Shown: piece by piece, positions 54,337 through 63,032 of the stretch
Numbering within the stretch: position 1 is the first letter of the stretch
Layout: each line of letters starts with the position of its first letter
NCBI RefSeq assembly: GCF_013410775.1
Contig: NZ_JACCFH010000002.1
Coordinates: forward strand, 62,001 to 126,000
Reading direction: 5' to 3'
Length of the DNA: 64,000 nt
Source of the DNA: Sphaerotilus montanus
Lineage (GTDB): Bacteria > Pseudomonadota > Gammaproteobacteria > Burkholderiales > Burkholderiaceae_C
Translations under genes and position numbers: made by a program
The notes under the pieces: model-generated
Seen by the model: only the letters and a program-made list of their open reading frames with translations
Database searches by the model: none
What the model was told of the DNA's origin: nothing

Positions 54337-55983
54337 ATGCAGCAACTGAAGCGCTTTCTGACGCAAGAAGCGGGTGTGCCCAAGCGGCGCATTCTCGTGA
54401 TGTCACTGCTCACAGGAGCCTGCAACGCGCTCATGCTGGGCCTGCTCAACATGGCCGCGGCTCATGCCGGTGATTCGGATCGTGACAGCAGCCTTTTTGC
54501 TGTGTACGTGGTCGCGCTGGCACTGCATGCCTATGCGCAGCGACACTCGATGCTCGACGCGATGGGTGCGGTCGAGCACACCATCGAGCGTGTGCGGCTG
54601 CGCCTGACCGACAAGGTGCGCCGCGCGTCGCTGCACCTTGTCGAGCAGGCCGGCGGGCTTCCCGGCTTCTCCGCACTGACCCAGGACACCCAGGTCATCT
54701 CCCAGGCGGGCTCGCAGGTGGTCACGACGCTGCAGGCGCTGGTGACGCTGACCTTTTCAGTGCTCTACCTGGCTTGGCTGTCCCCACTGGCCTGCCTGGC
54801 GGTGGTGGTCGTGGTGGTCGGCTACATCATCGTGAGCAAAGTGCGCGACCCGGCCATCGCCTCCGCCATGAAGCAGGCCCACGAACAGGAAGTCACGGTG
54901 CAGCGCGCGATCTTGGACGTCGTGCAGGGCGTCAAGGAGCTGCAACTCAGCCGTCGCGAGCGCACTGGCCTGCGCACCTACCTGACCGACGTGGCGGCGC
55001 AGTCGCATGCCCACAAGCTGCAGGCCAACCTGGACACGGTTTTTGACCACCTGTTCGGCGGTCTGGTCTTCATGCTGCTGCTGCTGGCGGTGGTGTTCCT
55101 TCTGCCCATCGTGGTACCGAGTAGCAATGAGACCACGCACCAGGTAGTCGCCACCATGCTCTACATCCTCGGGCCGATCGGCGCGATCACCCAGGGCCTG
55201 GCTGGCATGGCGGCGGTGGAGGCCGGCATCAGCCACCTCTATGCGCTCGAAGCCCGATTGGATGCGGCCCTGGAGCCCCACCACCGTCGACCGACCGAGC
55301 CGCTGCACAGCTTCGACGAGATTCGCCTCGACGCCGTGCGCATGCGCTACCTTGACGCCAAAGGTGCGCCGCTGTTCACCTCCGGCCCGCATGACTTGCG
55401 CCTGCGCGCGGGCGAGACGGTCTTCATCGTCGGCGGCAACGGGGCGGGCAAGTCCACGCTGCTCAAGCTGCTCACCGGGCTGTATCCGGCAGAGGAGGGC
55501 TGCGTGCTGCTAGACGGCAAGCCGGTCGAACCACGAACGCTGGAGGCCTACCGCAGCCTGTACTCGACCGTCTTCACCGACTTCCACCTGTTCGACCGGC
55601 TCTACGGCTTGCCCGAGACCGTAGACGACGCGGTGGTCAACGCCTGGATCGAGCGCATGGGGCTGGCGGGCAAGACACGCTGCGAGGGCGGGCGTTTCAC
55701 GAACACCGACCTCTCGACCGGCCAGCGCAAGCGCCTGGCGTTCATCGCTGCAGTGCTCGAAGACCGGCCGATCTGCCTGTTCGACGAACTGGCGGCCGAC
55801 CAGGATCCCGTGTTCCGCCGGCGCTTCTACGAGGAATTGCTGCCTGAACTCCAGGCCCAGGGACGGACGCTGCTGATCGTCTCGCATGACGACGCCTACT
55901 TCGACTGCGCCGATCGACTGCTCAGACTCGATGCCGGGCACATCGTGGCCGACGAGCGCCGCCATCCCGGGGAGCCAGCATGA
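54337..55983 (+). CDS. Cyclic-peptide-type ABC half-exporter (PvdE/SyrD-like), first copy
   Basis: The product is 548 aa, fused membrane and ATPase domains. An exporter-type membrane domain (about 20-310, including the very hydrophobic CLAVVVVVVGYIIV) is followed by an ATPase with GGNGAGKST (Walker A, about 366), a signature LSTGQRKRL (about 461) and CLFDELAADQDP (Walker B plus D-loop). The AADQDP form is typical of siderophore and lipopeptide exporters such as PvdE and SyrD. It probably moves the finished peptide or an acylated precursor across the inner membrane. Its stop overlaps the next gene by 4 bp, so the two probably pair as a heterodimer. Confidence 0.92.
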   Translation: MQQLKRFLTQEAGVPKRRILVMSLLTGACNALMLGLLNMAAAHAGDSDRDSSLFAVYVVALALHAYAQRHSMLDAMGAVEHTIERVRLRLTDKVRRASLHLVEQAGGLPGFSALTQDTQVISQAGSQVVTTLQALVTLTFSVLYLAWLSPLACLAVVVVVVGYIIVSKVRDPAIASAMKQAHEQEVTVQRAILDVVQGVKELQLSRRERTGLRTYLTDVAAQSHAHKLQANLDTVFDHLFGGLVFMLLLLAVVFLLPIVVPSSNETTHQVVATMLYILGPIGAITQGLAGMAAVEAGISHLYALEARLDAALEPHHRRPTEPLHSFDEIRLDAVRMRYLDAKGAPLFTSGPHDLRLRAGETVFIVGGNGAGKSTLLKLLTGLYPAEEGCVLLDGKPVEPRTLEAYRSLYSTVFTDFHLFDRLYGLPETVDDAVVNAWIERMGLAGKTRCEGGRFTNTDLSTGQRKRLAFIAAVLEDRPICLFDELAADQDPVFRRRFYEELLPELQAQGRTLLIVSHDDAYFDCADRLLRLDAGHIVADERRHPGEPA

Positions 55984-57617
55984 AAAGCCACCTGCTGGAC
56001 TTCCTGCGCCGCGAGTCCGGGCAGCGGCGGGCTCCGATGCTGGTGGCCATGGTGCTGTCGGGGCTGGCCGAGGGCCTGGTGATCGTGCTGGCCAACGTCG
56101 GGGCCAACTCGGCGAGCGAAGGTCTCACGCTCACCCGTTCGGTGCTGCTGACGGTGTACCTGATTGGATTGACCACCTGGGTGGTCAGCCTGCGCCGGGC
56201 GCTCAAGCAGAGTTTCACCGCCTCCGAGCAGGCGCTGGAGCGTGTCAAGACCCGCCTGGCCACCCGGCTGCTGCAGGCGGACCTGCTCTACGTCGAGCGC
56301 CAAGCGGCCAGTGGCCGTTTCTCGCTGCTCAGCCAGGACACTCGGCTTGTAGCAGACGCCGTCATGCGGGGCCTGTACTGCCTGCAGTCGCTGGCGTTGT
56401 TCGCGGCCAGCAGCGTCTACATGCTCTGGAAAGATCCGGTCGCTTTCGGACTGGTCGCGCTGGTGTTCGTGCTGGCGATTCCGAAGCTGATGCACAACTA
56501 CCAGCAGGCGACCGCCGAGACACGGCTGTCGGCCGAGCGCGAAGGCCGCTTCTTCGCCCTGTTCGGCGACCTGGTGCGGGGCTTCAAGGAGGTCAAGCTG
56601 CACCGTCCACGCAGTGATGCCCTCCAGGCAGAACTGGTCGAGCGGGCCCGAGCAGCCCACGCGCCCCGCCATCACATCCACCGGCGCACCGTCGATGACC
56701 TGCAGTTTTCCAACGGCATCTTCTACGTGCTGCTGGCCGCGCTGGTGTTCCTGTTGCCTGAGATCTGGTCGAGCCGTGGCGACACCGTCGAGCAGACACT
56801 CACGACGGTGCTCTCGCTCATGGGGCCGCTGACAGCGTTCGCCACCACGCTGCCGATGCTGGCGCGTGCCGAGGCGGCGGTGGCAGGGCTGTACGCGCTG
56901 GAGGCCGAGATCGATGCCGCCGCCCAAGACTGCGAGGCTGAGGATGATTCGGATCCTCAAGCATCGGACACACCCACCTTCGAGCGGCTGGCCCTTCAAG
57001 GTGTGAGCTTCCACTACACCGACGATGCGGGGGACGTCACCTTCTGCTCCGGTCCCCACGATCTGGAGATCCGCCGCGGCGAACTTGTCTTCATCGTTGG
57101 GGGCAACGGTTCAGGCAAATCCACGCTGCTCAAGCTGCTCACGGGCCTGTACGCACCGGTGACGGGCGAGTTGCTGCTGGATGGCCAGATCGTCGACGCC
57201 GACGCACGCCAAGACTGGCGAGAACTCTTCTCGATCGTCTTCACCGACTTCCATCTGTTCGAGCGGCTGCACGGCCTGGACAACGTCGATCCTAGGGAGG
57301 TGAAGCGCTGGCTGGCCGTGATGGGCCTGGCGCACAAGACCCGCTTCAGGAATGGCCGCTTCACGCAGACCTCGCTCTCGACCGGCCAGCGCAAGCGCCT
57401 GGCCTTCATCGTCGCGATGCTGCGCGACAAGCCGGTGTGCATCCTCGACGAGGTGGCCGCCGACCAGGATCCCGAGTTCCGCCGCCGCTTCTACCGCGAG
57501 CTGCTGCCCGGGCTGCGCGAGCGTGGCACCACCGTCATCGTCGTCTCGCATGACGACGCCTATTTCGACTGCGCCGACCGGCTCATCCGCTTGCAGGATG
57601 GCCGCATCGTCGCCTGA
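55980..57617 (+). CDS. Cyclic-peptide-type ABC half-exporter, second copy
   Basis: The product is 545 aa with the same layout as the preceding gene: exporter membrane domain (about 15-310), GGNGSGKST (about 373), LSTGQRKRL (about 467) and CILDEVAADQDP. Both copies keep the catalytic Glu after the Walker B Asp, so neither ATPase site looks degenerate. The pair look like a duplicated ancestral gene that has since diverged through much of the membrane half. The ATGA junction with the first copy indicates coupled translation. It leads an accessory membrane gene set after a 33-bp gap. Confidence 0.92.
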   Translation: MKSHLLDFLRRESGQRRAPMLVAMVLSGLAEGLVIVLANVGANSASEGLTLTRSVLLTVYLIGLTTWVVSLRRALKQSFTASEQALERVKTRLATRLLQADLLYVERQAASGRFSLLSQDTRLVADAVMRGLYCLQSLALFAASSVYMLWKDPVAFGLVALVFVLAIPKLMHNYQQATAETRLSAEREGRFFALFGDLVRGFKEVKLHRPRSDALQAELVERARAAHAPRHHIHRRTVDDLQFSNGIFYVLLAALVFLLPEIWSSRGDTVEQTLTTVLSLMGPLTAFATTLPMLARAEAAVAGLYALEAEIDAAAQDCEAEDDSDPQASDTPTFERLALQGVSFHYTDDAGDVTFCSGPHDLEIRRGELVFIVGGNGSGKSTLLKLLTGLYAPVTGELLLDGQIVDADARQDWRELFSIVFTDFHLFERLHGLDNVDPREVKRWLAVMGLAHKTRFRNGRFTQTSLSTGQRKRLAFIVAMLRDKPVCILDEVAADQDPEFRRRFYRELLPGLRERGTTVIVVSHDDAYFDCADRLIRLQDGRIVA

Positions 57618-57650
57618 GCCGGGCATCCGCCCCGCAAGGACCGTGTTCCC

Positions 57651-58592
57651 ATGACCACTCCCAAGGAATGGTTCGACGACCTCAAGGCCGATGCAGGCAC
57701 CGAGGCCGACGCCCCCGAGGTGCCACTGACGCGCCGCCAGCGTTTCTCGCTCTGGCTGCACGACAACACGCCGTCCTTCATCGTCACGAATCTGCTGCTG
57801 GTCCTGTTGCTGATCTTTCTGTGGAACCGCGTGGTCGTGGTGGTGCCACCGGGGCAGACCGGAGTGCTGTTCCGCCTGTTCTCAGGCACTGAGGTGGACC
57901 GGGTCTACGGAGAAGGTCTCTACCTGATCAGTCCGCTCAACACGATGAACCTGTACGAGACGCGCAAGCAGGTGACGCTGCACGAGTTCGAGGTGCTCAC
58001 TGCCAAGGGCCTGAGCGTGAAACTCGCGCTGGCGATCCGCTACCAGCCCGAGGTCGAGATGCTGGGCGTGCTGCACCAGCGCATCGGCCCGGACTACGCC
58101 CAGCGCGTGATCATCCCGCAGGTCGAGTCCGTCATGCGCAAGCAGCTTGGCCAATACGTCGCCGAGGACGTCTACACCAACAAGGACGGGCTGCTCACGC
58201 GCGCGATCCTGGCTGCGCTGGATGAAGTAGGGCGCAACTTCATCCAGGTCGAGGACATCATCATCCGCAGCATCCAACTGCCCGACAAGCTCAAGGCGGC
58301 GATCGAGGACAAGCTGACCCAGGAGGAGATGCTCAAGTCCTACGAGTTCCGCATGGAGACCGCGCGCAAGGAGGCCGAGCGGCTGACGATCGAGGCCGAG
58401 GGGCACAAGAAGCACAACGCCATCGTGGCCGAGACGCTGACGGACAAGGTGCTGCAGCGCGAGCAGATCGCGGCGATGCGGGATCTGGCCAAGTCGCCCA
58501 ATGCCAAGACGCTGATCATGGGCAGCGGCCAGAGCGGCGCACCGGGCACGGCCCAGGGCGATCCCAAGCTGATGATCAACGTCACGCCATGA
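57651..58592 (+). CDS. SPFH / band-7 (prohibitin-like) membrane protein
   Basis: The product is 313 aa. A cytosolic N-terminal stretch (1-40) is followed by one membrane span (about 43-63, FIVTNLLLVLLLIFLW). The SPFH domain comes next (VVVPPGQTGVLFRLFSG through about 220), then a charged helix (RKEAERLTIEAEGHKKH) typical of stomatin and prohibitin oligomerisation regions. Family members form large rings or membrane microdomains and often tether or control proteases and transporters. Here it sits between the exporter pair and a binding-protein-like gene, so a scaffold around the export machinery is a reasonable guess. Its stop overlaps the next ATG by 4 bp. Confidence 0.88.
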   Translation: MTTPKEWFDDLKADAGTEADAPEVPLTRRQRFSLWLHDNTPSFIVTNLLLVLLLIFLWNRVVVVVPPGQTGVLFRLFSGTEVDRVYGEGLYLISPLNTMNLYETRKQVTLHEFEVLTAKGLSVKLALAIRYQPEVEMLGVLHQRIGPDYAQRVIIPQVESVMRKQLGQYVAEDVYTNKDGLLTRAILAALDEVGRNFIQVEDIIIRSIQLPDKLKAAIEDKLTQEEMLKSYEFRMETARKEAERLTIEAEGHKKHNAIVAETLTDKVLQREQIAAMRDLAKSPNAKTLIMGSGQSGAPGTAQGDPKLMINVTP

Positions 58593-60628
58593 AGCGCCTG
58601 CTCGTGATGGCGGCCGCGGTGGCGGTCGGCCTGTTCGTGTGGAGCCACTGGCCGGCGGAGGACTATGCCGCGCTGGCGGATGCCCGTGACCAGCACGCGC
58701 TCGACACCCAGGCCGACATCGTCGTGGCGGCGGTGGCCGACCCGCAGCAGTCGGACTACGTCAAGGGCATCGAGCTGGCGGTGACGCAACTCAACGAGCG
58801 ACCCGAGAAGCTGCTGGGGCGGCTGGTACGGCTGCGCATTGAGCAAGGCAGCGCAGACCCGGTGGCCGAAAACCGGCTGGTGCAGCGCCTGGTCAGCGAC
58901 GAACGGGTGGTGGCCGTGCTGGGTCACCGCGCATCGAGCCTGGCGGTGCCGGCCTCGCTGGTCTACGAGGCGGCCCGCATGGTATTCCTGCCGCCCTTCG
59001 CCACCAAGAAGAGCCTCACCGGACACGACTTCCAGTACGTCTTCCGCATGGCCCCGAGCAGCCCGGTGATGGCCGAGCAGCTCGCCAGCCTGACGGCGCT
59101 GCTGGGCCACGGTCGGGTCGCCGTGCTGCATGCCCGCGACGACTACAGCCGCGAGCTGGCCTTCCTGTTCGAAGACTCGGCCGTGGCGCGCGGCGTGCGG
59201 GTGACACAACGGGCCTCGTTCCTCGCCACCGACGAGGACTACCGCAGCCTGGTGGCACAGCTCCGCGCCAAGCCCTTCGATGCGGTGTTCCTGTCGGCCT
59301 CCAGCGGGCCGGGGGCTCGCATGGTGCAACAGTTGCGCGAACTCGGTGTGCAGGTACCCATCATCGGCATCGATTCCATGAACTCGCGCGAGTTCAAGGA
59401 CGCGGCGGGGGCGGCCGGTCACAACATCATCACCCCGGTGCTCTACCGCAGCAACCAGACCGGCTGGCGCAATGCCGCGTTTGTCGAGCGTTTCCGTGCC
59501 GCACACGGGCGCGAGCCGGACCACAACGCGGCCCAGGGCTACGACTCGATGCTGCTGCTGGCGCGCGCCATCGAGCTGGCCAAGACTACGCGCACGTCGG
59601 CCGTGCAGTCGGCGCTGCGCTTCATGCCGTACTGGATCGGCGTGACCGGGCTGCATGCCTTCGACGCCCGTGGGGAGCTGCGGGCCAAGCGCTACGAGTT
59701 CCAGCAACTGCTGGCGGGCGAGTGGCAGCCGCTGCCGGGGCTGCACCTGCGCTACCAGCTGGAGCGCGCCGAGGCCGAGGCGCGCCTCACGGGCGAACCG
59801 CTGCCGGCGGGCTTCAGCCAGTCCTTCCGTGCCGAGGCGTCGCTCGAAGAGACGGCTACGCTGCAGTTCGAGATGGCGCGGCGCATCTTGCCGATCCAGC
59901 GCCTGGGGGTGCTCATCGCCTCGCGCGACCCCGACACGCTGGAAGAGGTTACCCAGCAGGTGCAGCGCCTGGCCAAGGCCACCGGCGTGGCCATCGAGCA
60001 CTGCGTGATGCGGGACGAGGCACTCGATGACGACCTGGCGCACTGCCTGCAGACGCTGACCGCCCCGTCACCGTCGCAGCCCCAGGCGCTGATGCTGGCC
60101 CGCTTCGACGACCTCAGCTTCGTGGATACCGTGGCCGTGGGCGCGAAGCTGCGCGCCGCGCCACTGCCGGTGTTCGCCATCAGCGCAGCGGGCAACCGCG
60201 TCATGCCGCCGGGGCTGGCGGTGTTCGTCGACGAGGTCGGGCGGCAAGACTACTTCGGCCCGGCGGTCAAGAACATCGAGCGCATGGTGGCGCGTCAGGT
60301 GGTGGACGGCGTGATCGGCGGGCTGGTCAACCTGCCAGCGGTCAAGGTCGATCTGCAGCGCCTGCTGGCCCTCGGACACCAGAGCAACCCGGCGCTGCTG
60401 AACCTGTTCGCCGAGGAGATGCCGCCGGTGGCGGCCACGTTCGCGCTGCCCAAGCAGGCGCGTCAGCCGGTGGCGGCGCCTGAAGCCGCTTCGGCCGCCT
60501 CGGAAGCTGCCAGCGCGGACGCTGCGGCCAGTGCACCTGATGCGGCGTCGGCCGCGTCAACACCGACCTCGGCCCCTTCGTCGGCCCCGCTCCCCGCCTC
60601 GGCGCCCTCCAGCTCTTCTGATCGGTAA
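58589..60628 (+). CDS. Large periplasmic-binding-like protein (type I fold), Ala-rich tail
   Basis: The product is 679 aa. The N-terminal hydrophobic stretch (LLVMAAAVAVGLFVW) is a membrane anchor or signal. Residues about 40-375 match branched-chain-amino-acid/ABC-type binding proteins (DIVVAAVADPQQSDYVKGIE, GHRASSLAVPAS, DAVFLSASSGPGARMV, GYDSMLLLARAIELAK). A second region (about 430-620) looks like another partial binding lobe. The last ~60 residues are a low-complexity Ala/Ser/Pro tail. There is no accompanying permease for uptake, so it probably serves as a sensor or as an adaptor to the SPFH protein or exporters rather than as a transporter subunit. The length is well above the usual ~380 residues for this family. 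Confidence 0.78.
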   Translation: MKRLLVMAAAVAVGLFVWSHWPAEDYAALADARDQHALDTQADIVVAAVADPQQSDYVKGIELAVTQLNERPEKLLGRLVRLRIEQGSADPVAENRLVQRLVSDERVVAVLGHRASSLAVPASLVYEAARMVFLPPFATKKSLTGHDFQYVFRMAPSSPVMAEQLASLTALLGHGRVAVLHARDDYSRELAFLFEDSAVARGVRVTQRASFLATDEDYRSLVAQLRAKPFDAVFLSASSGPGARMVQQLRELGVQVPIIGIDSMNSREFKDAAGAAGHNIITPVLYRSNQTGWRNAAFVERFRAAHGREPDHNAAQGYDSMLLLARAIELAKTTRTSAVQSALRFMPYWIGVTGLHAFDARGELRAKRYEFQQLLAGEWQPLPGLHLRYQLERAEAEARLTGEPLPAGFSQSFRAEASLEETATLQFEMARRILPIQRLGVLIASRDPDTLEEVTQQVQRLAKATGVAIEHCVMRDEALDDDLAHCLQTLTAPSPSQPQALMLARFDDLSFVDTVAVGAKLRAAPLPVFAISAAGNRVMPPGLAVFVDEVGRQDYFGPAVKNIERMVARQVVDGVIGGLVNLPAVKVDLQRLLALGHQSNPALLNLFAEEMPPVAATFALPKQARQPVAAPEAASAASEAASADAAASAPDAASAASTPTSAPSSAPLPASAPSSSSDR

Positions 60629-60634
60629 GAAGTC

Positions 60635-60928
60635 ATGTCCTCACTACCTCCGTATGTCATGCCCCTGCTGTATGGCTTTGGCAGCCTGTTCGTGGCGCTC
60701 ATGGGGCGCAATCGCAAGTGGGGCTTCTGGGGCTATTTCTGGGCGTCGTTGCTGATGTCACCCGTGCTGGGTCTGCTGTTCGTGCTGGCAGGCGACAAAC
60801 CTGAGCGCAAGCCGAAAGCGCCCAAGTCCGCGCTCCAGCCTTCGCCAGTGGCTGCAACGCCAGCGGTGGGCGTCCCCGCAGCCAGCGTGAAGCCCGTTGC
60901 CACATCAGCCCCGGCGGTCAAGCCGTGA
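60635..60928 (+). CDS. Small membrane protein with Pro/Ala-rich tail
   Basis: The product is 97 aa. Two hydrophobic segments (about 5-21 and 32-52) separated by a short basic loop (GRNRKWG) form a hairpin in the membrane. A basic stretch (KPERKPKAPK) and a Pro/Ala/Val-rich tail follow. I do not recognise a family. It starts 6 bp after the binding-protein gene and is clearly in the same operon. Confidence 0.65.
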   Translation: MSSLPPYVMPLLYGFGSLFVALMGRNRKWGFWGYFWASLLMSPVLGLLFVLAGDKPERKPKAPKSALQPSPVAATPAVGVPAASVKPVATSAPAVKP

Positions 60929-61149
60929 GCGCCACTGAAGGCTCGGGGCGGGAGACAAGGGAGCACGGCGGACCACCTCCAGGACATCCCCAGTTTCCTC
61001 CACCCACCCCGAAAGGACTGCGCATCCGCAAGAAGAAATCCGCTCATACACCTGTCGAGCTGGGTCTGCTCGAACCCCTGGCGCTGACGCCGGAGCCGGA
61101 GTCGACCGCTCTTTCTCTTCTCTCCTCCCAACCTCTGGAGACCATTTTC

Positions 61150-61728
61150 ATGAGTCAAACCGCTGACCACAACACCATCGACGCCGAAGCCACGGTCGTC
61201 GAACCCTCTGCGCCCGCCACCCCCGCTCCCGTGCTGGTCTCTGACGTGGTGCGTTCCGACCGGCTGCTGCTGGCCAACGACATCGTCAAGAACCACGTCA
61301 TCGCCGCCACCGGCATCAGCCTGATCCCGATCCCGGGGGTCGATCTAGCCGCCATCATGGGCATCCAGGTCAAGATGGCACACAGTCTGTGCAAGCTCTA
61401 TGACGTGCCCTTCAAGGAGAAGCTGGTGCGTTCGCTGCTGACCTCGCTGGTCAGCAGTGCGGGTGCAGTGCTCGCCATGACCGGGCTGGCCAGCCTGGCC
61501 AAGGCCGTGCCGGTGCTCGGCTCGATCGCCGGTGCAGCCGGCGTGTCGGCCACCTCGGCGGCGATGACCTACGCCACCGGCAAGGTGCTGACCAAGCACT
61601 TCGAGACGGGCGGCACGATCGACACCTTCGACCCGGTCCAGTTCAAGGAAATGTTCAAGGCCAAGGTCAAGGAAGGCGCCGAAGTCGTCAAGTCGCTCAA
61701 GCCTGACGCTGCACCCGCGTCCGCCTGA
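61150..61728 (+). CDS. DUF697-family membrane-associated protein
   Basis: The product is 192 aa. The start is set at 61150 because CTGGAG lies 9 bp upstream; an in-frame GTG at 60925, overlapping the previous stop, would add 75 low-complexity residues and remains possible, so 60929-61149 is otherwise just leader. Residues about 30-165 match the DUF697 pattern: IVKNHVIAATGISLIPIPGVDLAAI, then hydrophobic helices (SSAGAVLAMTGLASLAKAVP, GSIAGAAGVSATSAAMTYA) and HFETGGTIDTFDP. The family is of unknown function, membrane-associated and often found with GTPase-like or stress proteins. It follows the SPFH and binding-protein genes, so it probably belongs to the same membrane assembly. Confidence 0.8.
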   Translation: MSQTADHNTIDAEATVVEPSAPATPAPVLVSDVVRSDRLLLANDIVKNHVIAATGISLIPIPGVDLAAIMGIQVKMAHSLCKLYDVPFKEKLVRSLLTSLVSSAGAVLAMTGLASLAKAVPVLGSIAGAAGVSATSAAMTYATGKVLTKHFETGGTIDTFDPVQFKEMFKAKVKEGAEVVKSLKPDAAPASA

Positions 61729-61884
61729 CCTTCTGAAACCCTGAGGCCATGATCAGGGCCTCAGGGTCGCCGGCACCACCCAGGCTTCCCACGCACCGCC
61801 ACACGGTGCCGGCACTTCGCCTGCCTGTCTCTTGCACCTTTCCCCCCGCTTCCACCCACTTCGCTCCTGTTCCGGAGGTCTGCC

Positions 61885-62973
61885 ATGTCCGCTCGTACTT
61901 CGTCGCGCACCGCGCTGCGCCGTCTCCTTCCCCTGTCGGTGGCCACCGCCACGCTGCTGCTGGCTGGCTGCAGCGGCCCGGCTGCGCTGCGCTCGGGCTA
62001 CGTCGACTATTCGCACGCCCAGGCCCAGGTCGGCAACCAGCAGACGCTGCTGAATCTGGCACGCATCCGCAATGGCCACCCGCCGTACTTCCTGCAGATG
62101 GGTGCCATCACCGCCAGCTACAGCTTCACCCGCGGCACCAATGGTTCGGCCTCGCACACACTCGGCACCATGCCGGGCGCCTTGCCCGAGATGTTCACGC
62201 GCGCCCTTGGCCTAAGCGGCAGCGCCACCGAGGCGCCGATGTTCAACTTCGCGCCGCTGAGCGGCCCCGGCTTCTCGGCAGTGATCATGAAGCCGATCGA
62301 TCCGCGCACGTTCTCGGGTCTGGCGATGCAAGGCTTCTCGGCAACGGCGCTCATGCGCATGCTCGCCGACGAGGTCACGCTGACGAACGCGAGTGGTCAG
62401 AAAACGGTGTTGCGCAACGGCTTTGACGCCCAGGACAGCGATAACTATGGCGACTTCCTGAGGCTGGTGGAGGCGCTGCAGACGCTGCAGTACGCACGCG
62501 CCCTGGTCACGGGCACCGACGCCGGGGGCACGACGCTACGCATCACGGCAGACGATCGGGCTGGCGCGGTGTTGCAGCGCCTGGCCACGCGAGACGGAGC
62601 CAAGGCCCAGTTCAAGACGCTGGGCAATCAAGCCCTGGCAGGCGGCTTCAGTGTGGATGTCAAGCTGCGCACCTTCGTAGGCACCCTGTATGCGATGGCC
62701 TACGACGGTGCGGGCGCTGACGCGCTGCCCGCGGCGCTGCGCGAGAGCCTGCCGGAAGGCCAGCGCGACGCGGTGCTGCGCATCGAAGCAGCGTCCGATC
62801 TGACCGAGCCGGAAGCGGCAAGCGTGGACTATGCCGGGCGCAAGTACGTCATCTCGGACAAGGCCGGCTCGCTGCGTTACCGCACCACCTTCCAGGGCCT
62901 GCAGTTCGTCTTCGCCCAGACTGAACTCAATCCCGGTCAGCTCCCGCAGGCGTCCGTCATCCAGATGCGCTGA
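61885..62973 (+). CDS. Outer-membrane-type lipoprotein of unknown function
   Basis: The product is 362 aa. A lipoprotein signal peptide ends in LLLAGC, with Cys29 as the lipidation site and SG following, consistent with transport to the outer membrane. The mature part has no recognised domain. It contains a LLNLARIRNGHPPYFLQ segment and an apparently beta-rich body (for example TTLRITADDRAGAVLQRLA). As the only lipoprotein beside the exporter genes, it may connect inner-membrane export to the outer membrane or bind the product; that is inference. It is in the same direction as the surrounding operon, 60 bp before the next NRPS gene. Confidence 0.75.
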   Translation: MSARTSSRTALRRLLPLSVATATLLLAGCSGPAALRSGYVDYSHAQAQVGNQQTLLNLARIRNGHPPYFLQMGAITASYSFTRGTNGSASHTLGTMPGALPEMFTRALGLSGSATEAPMFNFAPLSGPGFSAVIMKPIDPRTFSGLAMQGFSATALMRMLADEVTLTNASGQKTVLRNGFDAQDSDNYGDFLRLVEALQTLQYARALVTGTDAGGTTLRITADDRAGAVLQRLATRDGAKAQFKTLGNQALAGGFSVDVKLRTFVGTLYAMAYDGAGADALPAALRESLPEGQRDAVLRIEAASDLTEPEAASVDYAGRKYVISDKAGSLRYRTTFQGLQFVFAQTELNPGQLPQASVIQMR

Positions 62974-63032
62974 GCGCCTGGGCTGCTCCTCTCATCGCCC
63001 CCGCTCTCTGACCTGATCGACTGTTCTTCACC

